A stretch of DNA of 64,000 nucleotides from positions 1,696,315 through 1,760,314 of the forward strand of contig NW_006763290.1 in assembly GCF_000218685.1 (NCBI RefSeq), in the 5' to 3' direction. Position numbers and translations under genes: made by a program. The notes beneath the pieces were generated by a model, which searched no databases, had not been told where the DNA came from, and saw only the letters and a program-made list of their open reading frames with translations. Source of the stretch: Serpula lacrymans var. lacrymans S7.9. Its lineage: Eukaryota > Basidiomycota > Agaricomycetes > Boletales > Serpulaceae. Shown here piece after piece: positions 1-12,000 of the stretch; position 1 is the stretch's first letter; each line of letters opens with the position of its first letter.

Positions 1-1540
1 TCCAATAGCTTTAGGTAGGGCAGAACACTCTTTGGAGTGAAGTTTAGATATAGTAGAATAGAAGGGCTACTATCAGTTTGCTTGGCAATGGCTTACCAGA
101 GTAGCCAGCATCAAGCAATGAAAAAATAGAGCTTTTTTGAGTAAGAGAGAGGATTCTGACCATAATCATAGTTGAGAATCAAGAAGTGTGTGAACTTTTT
201 GAAACTCAGACATATTATTTGTATATATATCTTTGTTTGTACCAACAAATAAAGGCAAATATTCAATATTTGAACCAAAATTCCAGTCATCAGTTCAACA
301 ATGAAAAAACCCTTTCCATAGTGTTGCTGTTTTAAAGTGACCATATCTCTAAAGCATGTGAACCACATTACATGACCTATTAGGCAATTTTATAGCCAGT
401 GGTATGTACTGTTTATAATCCCACCAAAGCTAGGTGTAGTACTCAAGCCATTTGATGGTATGCTTCATGATGACATTTAGAGTTAACATGGAAAGGGTTT
501 TTGGAGTCACTGTACTAACACACACATCATCAAGGTTTTAGTGATATTCTCTCCAAGGCAAATGAACCACAGAAGGTTCAATGTTGGGACTATGGGCACG
601 TACTTAAAAAAACACAAGTATATCCCACCTTAGCAAATCAAAAGCTTACCTCAAGGCTATGACACGAGCCCATCCTCTACAACCTGTGGCATTAGCTCCT
701 GCAGCTAGTGGAGCCCATCAGACTCAGGTCAACTGAGTTTGCAGTCTTATCAATAGTTGAAGATTTTTTTTGATGTGTTGAGTTCTGATGAAGATCTTTA
801 TCCAATGGTTGGTGTTGGGAGAGGCATTTGAAATCCCTTTGAACAGATTACCTTTGGAGCAAGGGTTGATGATAATACAACAGAAGTAGATTATGTCCAA
901 CTTGAGCAAGAAGAAATCTAATATATATATCCTACACTGTAATGTTCCCTTTTTCAGCATTATACCATTTTTGCTAGTGGTTCGCTTCAAGGACCCTTGC
1001 TTGTGATATAAGCATGTAGGAGAACTGTGCTATTAAAAGCTCTATGCTTTGATACTCCACAGCACCATGTGGAATCCTTGTATTAGATGCTAGGAGTACG
1101 GAATAGAAAAATCAAACTGTCATTTCAAATATTAAGCTCTTAAAACCATAAAGCAAACTGACCATTTTAAAGTCTAAAAAACACAAATAGAATAGGTGGA
1201 AGCCTATAGATATATTGTGGAGAAATCAGGAGTATAAGGCAGATATGTAATACTTAAGTGTTAACAGTAAACCTCTAGTAAGCCTCATGTTCCTCTTGCT
1301 GAAACCCCACTTCTGTGAAGAAGCCTTGGGTTACCCGCTCCTCTGCGAAGAAGCAGTTGATTCCTCAAGGTTTTTGTAGCTTATTGATATATCAGATAAC
1401 ATCTCCTGACTTCCTAGAGAGAAATCAGCATCAGTTAGGCTTCAGAGAAGAGAGATAGCTTACTCCCCTACTTTGAAGGCCCTTGAATATTTGGTCTCAA
1501 GTAGAGCAAACATTGGTTAGCTTAGTAACAGAAATATGTA
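1..1540. other. No recognisable gene
   Basis: AT-rich sequence. The open frames are short, lack recognisable motifs and do not continue across plausible introns. It may include the degraded 3' flank of the dioxygenase-like gene that ends near 1555 on the minus strand. I see no LTR, TIR or RNA gene here. Confidence 0.5.
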
Positions 1541-1554
1541 TGTTAATCAATTAA

Positions 1555-3885
1555 ATGAAGGGTGTTCCTCACACCCATTATGCCCATCTATCCATGTATC
1601 TCCTGAACAGATTATAGCTAAATCTCCACTCCTTAAACCTACAATTAGGTCTTGCTCTAATAACACAAGCTCAGCGCCTTGAAAGGAACCAATAGAAAGG
1701 ATCAAGCAAATATTGCTATCACCAACATCATGATGAGCTTCTGTGCAAACATTAATAATGACTACCCAGGATAACCAAGGAGAAACAGGTGATCCTGGCT
1801 ATCCTGGCAAAATATCTATCACTTTTGCCAATGTTGCATATTCATCAGGAAGGGATTTCTTAACCTAATAACCATAATTTTAGATGGTTGAAATTACAGA
1901 GTAAAATAAACTTACTAATACTTCTATCCATGACAAAACTCCTGAAAATGCCTTTCGAAGGTTGTTATAAAGACTAGGCAATTTCTGTATATCTTCTGAT
2001 GGGCATGGCAGTATCTGAGAATAGTTTACCCTTCTACCATCTTCTCATACCAGATATCTTGGGTGAACATTTGTTGGAGCATCTTTTCCCTTAAACAAAG
2101 AAATAAAATAAGCATAAAATTACTTGAAAGTATTTTAACAAAAGCCAACCTTAGTAGTATAGCAATTATAACTTGAAAAATGCAGGCTTTGGAAAGGTGC
2201 TGCCTCTTTAAAAGAACTACCAGACTGGTGAATAAGTTGCTGTATCCCTTCAGTATCAAACAAGAGCTCTAAAAGGTTCTGTAGATTGGCATGCAGATAA
2301 TTTGACATAGAAGTGCATATAAAGGCTAGTAGTGTGCCATCCACATTGCACAAATCTAGTGTACTACTTCAAACATATTTGTTAAAAGTTGTTATTCAAC
2401 AAGCAAAAGTATAAAACTCACCTGGTAATTGTGCCCTCTGGAATAGTAATAAAGGAATTAGGCACCTTCTGACCATTTGGATAGAATGACTGGATCTACA
2501 GATTAAATCTATATAGATAGAAAAGTGGCTGTAATGTGGAATTAAACTTACAAGTTGTTCTAATTCTTCTGTACTATGCACAGTGATGCTTTTATCTTTT
2601 ATGATGTGCCTTTGATGCTAGGTCCATTGTATGTTTTCTTGATAGTTACGAGGTACAGGATAACTGGTGTTGGCAAGGATAGAAGGATAATAGAACATCT
2701 GTAAATGAATGGTGGAAAACGAGAGATCTGAGGAATCAACTCTATTGTTTGAACCTCTGGGAAGACCTTCTGCGTAGCTAGACCTGGATAACTGTAAACC
2801 AGCATTGCCTAAAACAAGGTCCCCAATTCTACCCAAATAGAGGGGGGTTTGAGAGAAGGTATTAGGCAAACAGCCCAAGCAGAAGAATTGCATCCAGGGG
2901 GTAAAAGTTGCTGTAGATTTTCTATATTAGACCTTGCAAAATCTTGAAGGAAAAACCCTTATTTAGCAAAAAAGTAAACAAATAAGTTATCTGATTCAGC
3001 TAGTATTGCAAAGTTATAAACTTTTTGTAGGCCTTGAGACTGGATATAAGTATCACTGAATAGGTTGGGCAGTGATAAAGGCAGTAAATGGTGTAATCTG
3101 TTGACATAGGGTATAATATCCAACGACATTCCCAGTCATGGTATCTAGACAATTTGAAGTTCTATGCTAAACTAAAAATTCTGAAAGCTTACTAGGTTTG
3201 GGTGCTCTTAATATAACTCCCACTTCCCTTACTGTCTTGTAAGAGACTCTCTCCATTTTCCAATCCAGAGTAGCTAAAAGAGCCAGCACATAAACAGATC
3301 CACAAGCAGCAAGTGCTCCGTATTTACTTCCTAAAGCTCTCCACTCTTGGAACCTACAAAGAGAAGGCTTAGTATCCAGTTGGTATTTCTCCTTTGTAAA
3401 GTGTTGTAATATTAGAATATGTAGAAGTCTGAGAGATAAGACTTACATACTATCAATAGCTTACTTTTTAGATACTAACAGCAAAAATACCTTTTGCATT
3501 TCATAAAAAGTTGTATATAGCTCATCATCATAAGGAAGCTATCTCCAGCACCTTCCCTTCTAAAAGCCTGGCAAAGTGTAACAGTGGAAGCAAGTGAATT
3601 GTCAGAATCAGTGTATAGTCCAGTGCAGCATTTGATACTCTCTACTATGGCTTCAGGTTGAGGCACTTCTCCAAACAGGTGTGCACCTGCTAATTCAGCA
3701 ATTAAGGCCCCTGCACCTTGAGAATATGCTAGCTCTCGGGCTGTACGTACCTTTGTTGGAGCCCATTAAACCCCATTGCAACGGCAAGCCTTTTGAAAAG
3801 ATCTAGCTACTCTACCAGCCTGTGACTGCTGCACCGTGAACAACTCCTCTTTTGCACCACCTTTGTGCAGCTAGGGCTTTTTTCA
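1555..3885 (-). pseudogene. TET/JBP-like 2OG-Fe(II) dioxygenase family gene, decayed, multi-exon
   Basis: Read on the minus strand, protein-like segments follow each other across short introns. A segment near 3860-3490 contains ELAYSQGAGALIAELAG. An exon at about 3352-3225 contains GSKYGALAACGSVYVLALLA. A segment near 3135-2985 contains DIIPYVNRLHHLLPLSL. One near 2340 contains VDGTLLAFICTS, one near 2085 contains GKDAPTNVHP, and the last (about 1815-1570) contains INVCTEAHHDVGD and GLRSGDLAII. The last part resembles the double-stranded beta-helix core of basidiomycete TET/JBP-like proteins, with the iron-binding HxD at about 1728-1736. The expected distal His/Arg block is not visible. A clear 51-nt intron lies at 1865-1915 and another at about 2090-2149. 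In-frame stops (for example before WAPTKVRT near 3765, and in the 2.05 kb exon) show the gene is broken; several fit CAA or CGA changed to TAA or TGA. The family assignment rests on recalled motif order, not a search. Known members oxidise 5-methylcytosine in DNA. Confidence 0.5.
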
Positions 3886-4436
3886 ATGCACAGATCTTCT
3901 TATTCCTCTTCTTCTTCCTCATCCTCTTCTTTTTCCTCCCTGTAGATTGGTATTCCTCAGTAAAATTAGAAAAAGGTTGGGTGCAGATAGATAGCACCTT
4001 AATAACCCTGGAGTCCCAAACACCCTTTGCAGGGGAGTGCCAGAGGCACTGTTGCTAACTCCCTCAAAAGACTTTATTACAGATACAAAAATTTCTAGCA
4101 GCTCTTGCTCATCCTCGGATTAGAGTGTTTGGAAATGAGTATGCCTTCCTGTTTGGCAGAAAACACAAGGAATTGTACAGTTTGAGAATAGTGTTCCATA
4201 GCAGAGACTTGAAGGAGAGAAGACAAAGTCAGGTCTAACTTCTAACCCTACCTGCAGCATGCAACAACCCTACCCCTAGCACAACAAACCTGGCATATTC
4301 AACTGCAGCCACGAGACTCGGCCAAACATTGGCCTATGTCCATGCAAACAATCCAGCTTAAGGTGTGCAATTTGCCTTCAGAAAAAGGTTAACTCATGGC
4401 TTGGGATCTCCAAGCTGTCAGAGATTGTAAATTCAA

Positions 4437-5728
4437 CTACAGTTGATAAGCGCTGGAAAGTCGTAACGAGAGCTGCATGAAAGAGACTGTATCACAAGCT
4501 TTGAAAAAGTTGGGAGAGTAATTTGTACACCTTGATGTATTTTGTTGGTTTGAGAGATCTGGAATAAGCAAGGTTTCCCCCAGTAGCTTCAACGGGTTAA
4601 CCTTGGTCTTCTCAGGGACCACATTGGACAGTTTATGCAGAAGAGGTGTGAGCAGCTCTAGTAGCCAAGATGACTTCCCTGCGTTGGAAATATAGTGAGC
4701 AACTTTGTAGAGGATACCAATTTGGCAGTGGGAGAGCAGGCTGGAGATTAAAGCATCATTTTTGGTCCTCCAACATGCTATTACTAGACAGACTATGCAA
4801 AAAAGCCTGAAGCTTGTCAAACATCAAACTCCAAACCTGGTCACCAAATCTCTGCAAGAGCAACAACAATGCCTCGGTAGCAAGGGACCACAGAGGTCAA
4901 AGGTTGACTTTGATTTGTGCTATAATTTTTGGGTGAGAATTAATAACAGCTGGTGCATGAATAAAATTGCACAAATAAGCCATCTTGCACAAAGGTCCGC
5001 AGCAAGCCGGTCACCATCCTTTACTACTTGACCAATTCTCCCGATGTGCAAAACATGTTCATGCACTCCATGGGCATACTTCTTCTCCCTGTAGACAATA
5101 TTTAACAACATCTTGCTCTCCCAGTGAAGCCTTGACCAGTGAAGAGGCCAAAATCCTGAGGAAACCAAGATGGAGAAGGCAAGAATGTGAAATGAGGGTT
5201 GCTTTGAGGGGTGTGTAAATTTCTAAGAATGAACACACTGGTTTGTTTGTTGGACTGTAATTTTGTTGTCAGTGCACAAAGCAATAGCAGAAAAAAAATA
5301 AGGTACCTGCTCACAGTAGTGCCACCAATCCCTCCAGTACACTCACCGACCAACCCCAGCTTGTGATAACCCCAAGATCCACTATATTGATCCACTGTGA
5401 AGGATGGTGCAATGCTATTGTACACATGCATAAACCAACTACCCATGCTTAATTTGCGTAGGCAGACTTGTAGTTTGCTTTTGATTTAGGCATACCAAGT
5501 GAAGAATTCTTTGCTCTCCCATGTTTCTAATCTGTGGACAACCCATTACTCTAGACATCTTCTCCAAAACACACTTACATTGCTTATTTTCCTTTGTTTC
5601 TTCAAGCTAGCAAAAAGACGTATAGTCAGCTTTGTTTCATGCTCCAGCAATGCAGGTATAGATTTGAGGACTGCAGGAAGTCCAACAAATTTCCATCCTC
5701 CCCACTTGAGTTCTGAGAGAATGCCATA
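4437..5728 (-). pseudogene. Unrecognised decayed protein-coding region
   Basis: The minus strand carries amino-acid text that looks protein-derived but is interrupted: GILSELKWGGWKFVGLPAVL near 5725-5660, SGSWGYHKLGLVGECTGGIG near 5390-5330, AHGVHEHVLHIGRIGQVVKD near 5080-5020, and LLELLTPLLHKLSNVVPEKT near 4660-4600. A GT-AG intron is plausible between about 5322 and 5160 (acceptor TTTCCTCAG). Stops inside the text (for example around 5540 and 5490) fit CAG or CGA changed to TAG or TGA, and one frameshift is needed near 5095. I do not recognise the family. It lies upstream of, and in the same orientation as, the dioxygenase-like remnant, so it could be its 5' half or a separate gene. Its 5' end is cut by the copia LTR at 5740. 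Confidence 0.35.
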
Positions 5729-5739
5729 GAGGCGAGTAC

Positions 5740-5957
5740 TGTGAGTTGGCCAACACTATAGTAGAGTTAATACTATACACAATTGTCAGTAAAGTACTAC
5801 TATAGTGATAATGTGGATATACTCACAGTTGGCTGCCTCAGTAGAACTAAGGAAAACAACTGTGATGCAACGAGACATACTGCGTTGTGGCTATGCCATT
5901 AGTAAGCAACAAAGCGGAAATATTCTAAGTCTATAGTATGGATTGTATATTCTAACA
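5740..5957 (-). repeat. 3' LTR of copia element 1
   Basis: On the minus strand this 218-bp segment begins TGTTAGAATATACAATCC and ends GTTGGCCAACTCACA, giving the usual TG...CA ends. It directly follows a polypurine tract (GATTGAAGGGGAG, complement of 5958-5970) downstream of the copia RNase H reading frame. The matching 5' LTR is not in the window because the element is truncated near 15365. The lower end is inferred from the CA terminus only; no second copy was found for comparison. Confidence 0.6.
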
Positions 5958-5974
5958 CTCCCCTTCAATCCTAG

Positions 5975-7275
5975 CATAGACCATTAATATGAGTGAATTT
6001 ATCATGTTTAACTTTTGATAGAGACTTAGTGAATATGTTTGCTATCATGTTGTTTGTAGGACAGAATAGTAGTGTGACTTTGTCATCATCAACTGCTTCT
6101 CGGATAAAATGATATCATATGTCTATGTATTTTGTGCAGGGATGTCATTTGTTGTTTTTGGACAGGGCAATTGCTCCTTGGTTGTCACAATAGAGTATTG
6201 TGGGTTTGTCTATGGAGGATCTGATTTTGCCGATAAGGCTTCAGAGCCAAAAAAACATCCTTGAGTTCATACATTGCCGCTATATACTCAGCCTCTGTAC
6301 TCAATAATGCAATTATTGATTGTTTCTTGGCTCCCCATACAATTGGTAGGCCCAAGAAGAATGAAACATGGCCTGAAATAGAGTGTTGGTGATCCTGGGA
6401 TGCGTGGTCAGTGCCTGTGTAGGAGACAATTGGTTCATTTCCATCAGCTGACTTGAGAGTGAGTTCTCGAGTCCCTTTCAGGTAGCAGATGACTTGTTGT
6501 TTGCCCGGATTTTGAGTGAATTGAGCCAGTAGATTCGTGGCAAAAGCCATGTCTGGTTAAGACCCTAGTGTGATCCATGTGGGGCATCCAATAGCCTCTT
6601 GAAAGGGTGTGTCACGCATTTCTTTGAATTGCCTTAGTGTAGATGGTGATTGTTCAGTGCTGAGGGATATGCCAGGTTCTAATGGGGTGAGTGCTGGTTT
6701 TGTGTCTTTCAGTCCAAAGTGTTCAATCATTGTATCAATGTACGCTTTCTGGGATATTGCTATGGTGTGTAACTTTTATTCTATAGCAAATCCTAGAAGC
6801 CACTTGATGTGTCCAAAGTCAGATACCTCAAAGTATCTTGCTATGTTGTGTTTGAACGATTCTATGGCCTGCATTGTGTTTGACGTCATCCCTATGTTGT
6901 CAGTAAATACTGACAGTACTGTAGATCCAGTTGACGTGTGGTAATAGAAAACTGCATGGTTGATGGCTGATCGTTTGAATCCGATGTCTCGTAGCATATT
7001 CACCAGTGTTTCGCACCATTCATGTCCAGCCTGTTTGAGTCCATAGAGACTCTTTTTTAATTTGCAAAATTTTCGGTTGTTTTCTGGTTTAAGGTATCCT
7101 GGTGGAGGCATCATGTACACATTTTTTTTGAGCGTGGTATTTAAATATGCATTTTGTATGTCTATTTGATGGATATGCCATCCCTGGTTGGTGGCATTTG
7201 CTAGGATGGCTCTTACTGATGGGAGTTTTGCAACTGCTGCAAATGTTTCAGTGTAGTTAATGCCTTGGCATTGTC
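5975..7275 (-). pseudogene. Copia element 1 pol, 3' part: RT and RNase H (broken)
   Basis: This is the downstream part of a Ty1/copia polyprotein. The frame from 7275 to 6776 contains the RT palm start (GINYTETFAAVAKLPSVRAI) and HIHQIDIQNAYLNT, KSLYGLKQAGHEW and FKHNIARYFEVSDFGHIKWL. The catalytic YVDD box is replaced by FTDN (VFTDNIGMTSN), so the polymerase is dead. The frame from 6550 contains RNase H text including LLSTEAEYIAA, and shifted frames down to about 5975 carry HFIREAVDDDKVTL and ANIFTKSLSK. The join to the 5' part lies at 13343 beyond the inserted gypsy element, with the reading frame continuous across the 5-bp target site. Frameshifts occur near 6770-6550 and near 6200. Confidence 0.85.
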
Positions 7276-7660
7276 TGTTACGATAACACAATTTCCGGAC
7301 ATCTCCTTTCCTTTTTATTCTCCGCTTTAACTTTATACTTTAAGTGCCACACGGCATTTCCCTTTCTCGCGCCGCGTTGCCTTTCTTTTACTTTTAGACT
7401 TAACTCTCTCACACAGTGGAGCTGGCCATACGGGCTAGGCCCTATGACATCATCAGCCACTGCCTTCATCAACTGTATAGTACACATGTACAAACAACCT
7501 ATAGTAGTATATATACCCCAATAGATCCAGGAGACTCCTCAGCGAGTCCTCCTGTTGTATACCAACAAACTCTCTGCAGCTTAAGGGGTAACCACTCCCT
7601 CTACATCTTCCTTATAGTGTGTTCTTGTGTGCGCCAGAGTAACTAACTCTGATTGTTACA
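7276..7660 (+). repeat. Gypsy 1 5' LTR (family A)
   Basis: A 385-bp direct repeat with TG...CA ends, matching 12957-13342 almost throughout. A TATATATA stretch near 7509 is a candidate promoter element. The same LTR family recurs as solo or truncated copies at 24460-24870, 48088-48503 and 55715-55868, and as the single LTR of gypsy 2 and gypsy 3. Confidence 0.95.
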
Positions 7661-8020
7661 TTAGGACTCGCTCTTTCTACTCTCTCGCACGTGTGTGCAG
7701 AAGTCCCATCATTTGGGCACCCGGACTCCAGGGTGAAGGAGATTGGTTAGCGGTTAGGAATATCCCGTATAGCAAATAGGTGCGCTCCTAGCGACGGCCT
7801 TGTAGTGCTTTGGGAGAAGAACCCAAAACCTGTGATACGCGGCCCCCAGCGTTAAGGGAAGTACTTAGCTCAGCAGCTGGTGTGGAACCACTGTTGATTA
7901 GAACAAAAATACATAACTTCTTTTTCGAATACCTCTGACCAGGCCGGGCACTTGCCTCCGCCAGTCTGGAGAAGGGTTGACAGCTTAACAAGCGGACCAC
8001 CCCCTGACAACCGTTCGGAT

Positions 8021-9067
8021 ATGAATGCGCTACTGCACGCAATGCGTGTGCAGATAGCTGAATTAACCTCGCAGCTCGCCGAGATACAGGCCAACCCCCC
8101 TGTAGCAACCCCCTCGGTAGAGAAAAAGTTTAATAAGAAAGTCGAAGTCGTCGCTGACCCTGGCGCCTTCGAAGGAGACAGAGCGCGATTTGCCGAATGG
8201 TGGATCAAGCTCCAGATTTGGGTCAAGGCGAACTGGGACGCTTTCGCCGACGATTTTGAGGTAGCCACTGCGGTGCTATCTCGCCTAAAAGGACCTGTGG
8301 CGGGTCGATACGCCCAAGTAAGACTCCAGGAATGCTACACTGCGGGTGTGTGGCCCACCTGGGACGATCTCAAAACAGAGATCGAAAAATATTTCAAACC
8401 GCAAGCTGAGCGTGACTGGGCGCGTCAGCAAATCCGTTCCTTCAAACAAGGAAACATGAGGACGGATGATTTCGTAACCCGGTTCCTGGCCCTCTCAATC
8501 CAAGGGGGTCTTGGCAATGAACACGCAGTGGAACTGCTAGAACGCAATGTGAACCCTCGCATTGCCGAACAGATCTATCTGCAGGATACACGAAGTGACA
8601 ACTTGGCCCTGGCGGCTGAGGAAGTACGACGAGTCGGTAGAGCCATAGAGCTCTACACCATGCACCAAGGTGGCGGGTCCACCAAACAAAACAACATACC
8701 CCAGAGGCGCCCTGGGTCATCAAACCAACATCATAATCACTCTCACGGGTTCAAGCCGTTCGGGCTGCAGCCAGGACAGGGTGCTTCTATGGATATTGGC
8801 GCGGTCCAAGGCGGACAAATGCGCAGATTCAAGGGCAACTGTTACAACTGCGGCCAAGAGGGACACATGTCCCGAGACTGTAGAAACGGGGCGCAGGCTG
8901 CTCAACAAAAAAATAATCAAGGGCGCCAGGCGCGCCAACTAGAAATCGAGAAGCCGGACGATCGGCTCAACTCTTTGGCCGGTCGTTCTTACGACGAAAT
9001 CCGGGCCTTCTTCTATGACCAACAGGTCAACGAAATGAAGGCTCAGGGAAAAGAATTCGGGGCTTAG
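8021..9067 (+). CDS. gag: Gypsy 1 Gag (capsid/nucleocapsid)
   Basis: Structural polyprotein that packages element RNA in virus-like particles. The frame is open from about 7952, but the first ATG is at 8021 (MNALLHAMRVQIAEL), giving about 348 residues, usual for fungal chromovirus Gag. A retrotransposon-gag capsid region is visible (FAEWWIKLQIWVKANWDAFA, then RQQIRSFKQGNMRTDDFVTR). A single CCHC zinc knuckle, CYNCGQEGHMSRDC, lies near residues 275-288. The stop is TAG at 9065-9067. Pol lies in the -1 frame and has no ATG of its own at the junction, so a frameshift is expected at 9046-9052. The frame is intact. Confidence 0.9.
   Translation: MNALLHAMRVQIAELTSQLAEIQANPPVATPSVEKKFNKKVEVVADPGAFEGDRARFAEWWIKLQIWVKANWDAFADDFEVATAVLSRLKGPVAGRYAQVRLQECYTAGVWPTWDDLKTEIEKYFKPQAERDWARQQIRSFKQGNMRTDDFVTRFLALSIQGGLGNEHAVELLERNVNPRIAEQIYLQDTRSDNLALAAEEVRRVGRAIELYTMHQGGGSTKQNNIPQRRPGSSNQHHNHSHGFKPFGLQPGQGASMDIGAVQGGQMRRFKGNCYNCGQEGHMSRDCRNGAQAAQQKNNQGRQARQLEIEKPDDRLNSLAGRSYDEIRAFFYDQQVNEMKAQGKEFGA
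9046..9052 (+). promoter_or_regulatory. Candidate -1 ribosomal frameshift heptamer G GGA AAA
   Basis: In the gag reading frame the sequence reads CA[G GGA AAA] GAA, a canonical X XXY YYZ slippery site 13 nt before the gag stop. Slipping back one base enters the pol frame, which is open from here through protease. The same heptamer is conserved in gypsy 2 (complement of 18999-19005) but reduced to GGGAAAG in the decayed gypsy 3 copy. I did not model a downstream pseudoknot or stem. Confidence 0.65.
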
Positions 9068-12000
9068 GTCACTTGGGTGCCTTAGCTCCTGGTAAAAATG
9101 AAGTAAACCACAACAAAGTGGCCCCTGCTCCGGGGTGTTGCACGAGCAATAACGGAATGACGGGGATGGCTCCCCAATTTGTAAATAAGTTTTTAAATTT
9201 GTTATCAGAAGTATGTACTTGTATGAAGAAATGTAACTGCAATATTTATGATACTACCGCTGCACCAGCGTCTCCCTTGGAGCGTGGCCCCGGCGAGACA
9301 AACACTAGGGTGCTTGATTCTGGTAAAACAAAAATAGAAAAACATGTGTCATTCAAGATTCCTTCTTCTTCTTCTTCTTCTTCTTCTTCGGAGCCACCCT
9401 TTCCCGAAATCCCAAGGCGTGTGTTGATGCGCACGTATTTATTCCAAAAGGAGATCCGTTTAGACGTTGGCGTGGAAAACCTTGCCAGGGGCAAAGTACA
9501 CTCAACGAGCGCACTGCTTGATTCAGGCGCTAACGGGATCTTCATAGATCAGGTCTGGGCGGAGCAAATTGGACTCCCCCTTGTAAAATTAGAAACATCT
9601 ATTCCCGTCTATAACGTTGACGGTACGCTTAACGCGGGTGGCTGTATCACACACAAATGTTCTTTTGTGGTCGAATACCAAGGACACAGAGAACGAGTCA
9701 CTGCCGAGGCTACCCAACTAGGGAAGATTAATTTAATCTTAGGCTGGACCTGGCTATTTAAACACAATCCTGAGATCAACTGGCAGACAGGGGTTGTCAC
9801 ATTGTCACGTTGTCCCCAGGAATGTGTAAACTTGGGTAAACCAAATCATGTCCATCACAATGAGCGTCTCGAAAAATTAAACGCTAGTCACGTTTACGAG
9901 CTCAGATCTTTAGAAAAGATCGACGATGATGATGATGAGGTAAAACCTGAGGAAGAGATTAAGAGGCTGGTACCTCCCGAGTACCACGACTTCTGGAAAG
10001 TCTTTTCAAAACACAAATCAGAGCGCTTCCCAGAGGCTAAGCCTTGGGACCATGCTATAGATTTGAAAGACACCTTCAAATCAAGGAAGGGACACATGAT
10101 ACCGCTCTCTGCTCCCGAAAGAGACGAGGTATCTAGTTTCATAGACGAACAACTTAGGAAGGGTTACATCAGACCTTCTAAAAGCCCTATGACGTCCCCA
10201 GTGTTCTTCATTCCTAAAAAGGATGGTAAAAAGCGAATGATTATGGACTATCGTTACGTGAATGAGCACACGGTTAAAAATGCGTATCCACTACCTTTGA
10301 TTAGTCAGCTAGTAGACAAATTGGCTGGCGCCAAGATCCTGACAAAGATGGATCTCAGATGGGGGTACAACAATGTACGAATCAAAGAGGAAGATACTTG
10401 GAAGGCCGCGTTCACGTGCCACCGAGGATCTTTTGAACCCCTTGTTATGTTCTTTGGGTTGACCAATTCACTGGCGACCTTCCAGAGCATGATGAACGAG
10501 ATCTTTGCGGATATGGAAAACTGTGTCGTCATTTACATTGACGATTTATTAATATTTACAAAGTCGGACGATGAGGCTGAGCATGACAGGATCGTGCAAG
10601 AAGTCCTTCGACGCTTACAGGAACGGGACCTATTTGTTAAACCTGAAAAATGTAATTTTAAAGTGAAGGAAGTAGACTTCCTCGGTATGATCACAGGCCA
10701 AAACGGAATCAGGATGAACCCTGAGAAAGTTCAAGCTATTTTGGAATGGCCAGAACCTACTCGCGTCAAAGGAGTTAGGGCCTTCCTAGGCTTAGGTAAT
10801 TTCTACCGAAGGTTTATTGAAGACTTCGCAAAAATCACAAGACCGTTGAACGATCTCACCAAAAAGGACCTTGTTTGGCATTGGGGCGCCAAAGAACAGG
10901 AAGCTTTTGATAAGCTTAAACAGGCATTTACAACAGCGCCCATATTGGCATTCCCTGAATTAGACAAAGAGTTCCGGCTAGAAACCGACTCTTCTGACTT
11001 CGCCACTGGGGCTGTTCTATCAATCAAATGCCCTGATGATCTTTGGAGGCCTTGTGCCTATTTATCGCATAGTTTGTCGCCTACAGAGCGTAACTATCAA
11101 ATATACGACAAGGAGATGCTGGCCATCATTAGAGCTTTAGAGCACTGGCGGCACTACTTAGAAGGTGCTAGGCACCAATTCGAAATTTGGACCGATCATA
11201 AGAACCTAGAGTACTTCATGACGGCCCGAGACCTGAACCAGAGACAGGCCCGCTACGCGGTGTACTTGTCAAGGTTTAATTATAAATTAATTCATAAACC
11301 AGGAAGCTCAATGGGGAAAGCGGATGCTTTATCTAGAAGAGAGGATCATGCCAACGGCATTGAAGATGACAACAAAGGTGTCACCCTGATAGATCAATCA
11401 AGGGTTGCCAATGTTAGAATCGGGCAAGATTCCGACCTCCTGGAAGTCTTCAGGAAAGACATCTCCCCAGAGGAAAAGGCACGCCTTGACGGCAATGAAA
11501 ACTATTTATGGAAAGACGGGCTCTTTCATTTCAAAAACAAAATCTATGTGCCTGAGTCCGCAAGGATCAAGGCAATAGATAGACATCATGACACTCCAGT
11601 GGCTGGGCACCCTGGATGGCAATGAACGATGGAGTTGATCTCCAGAAACTACATGTGGCCGGGCATGGTCAAAAACGTACAGGAATATGTAAAATCCTGT
11701 CTGAGATGCGCCATGGCCAAGAATTCCCATCAACCGCCGGCCGGTAAACTCATGCCGAACCCAATACCAGCTGGCCCCTGGCAGGATATATCGGTGGACT
11801 TCACGACGGATCTGCCCGAGTCAAACGGGTACGATTCAGTAATGGTGGTAGTAGACCGCTTCTCCAAAGAAGTGGTATTCATACCCACCAACAAAACCAT
11901 CACCGCCGCCGGTACGGCAGACCTATTTAAGGATTCCGTATGGTCCATCCATGGGTTACCAGAAACGGTAATCTCCGATAGAGGACCGCAATTCGCTAGC

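Noticed and set aside
3812..4058. Overlapping ORFs with Lys/Arg-rich or Phe/Leu-rich text
   Set aside because: Produced by a C/T-rich low-complexity tract (about 3895-3950); no conserved domain and overlapping on both strands.
8021..8030. Extra 160 bp in the gypsy 2 leader as a retained intron relative to gypsy 1
   Set aside because: The segment boundaries do not have GT...AG ends that would reproduce the gypsy 1 junction; a deletion is simpler.
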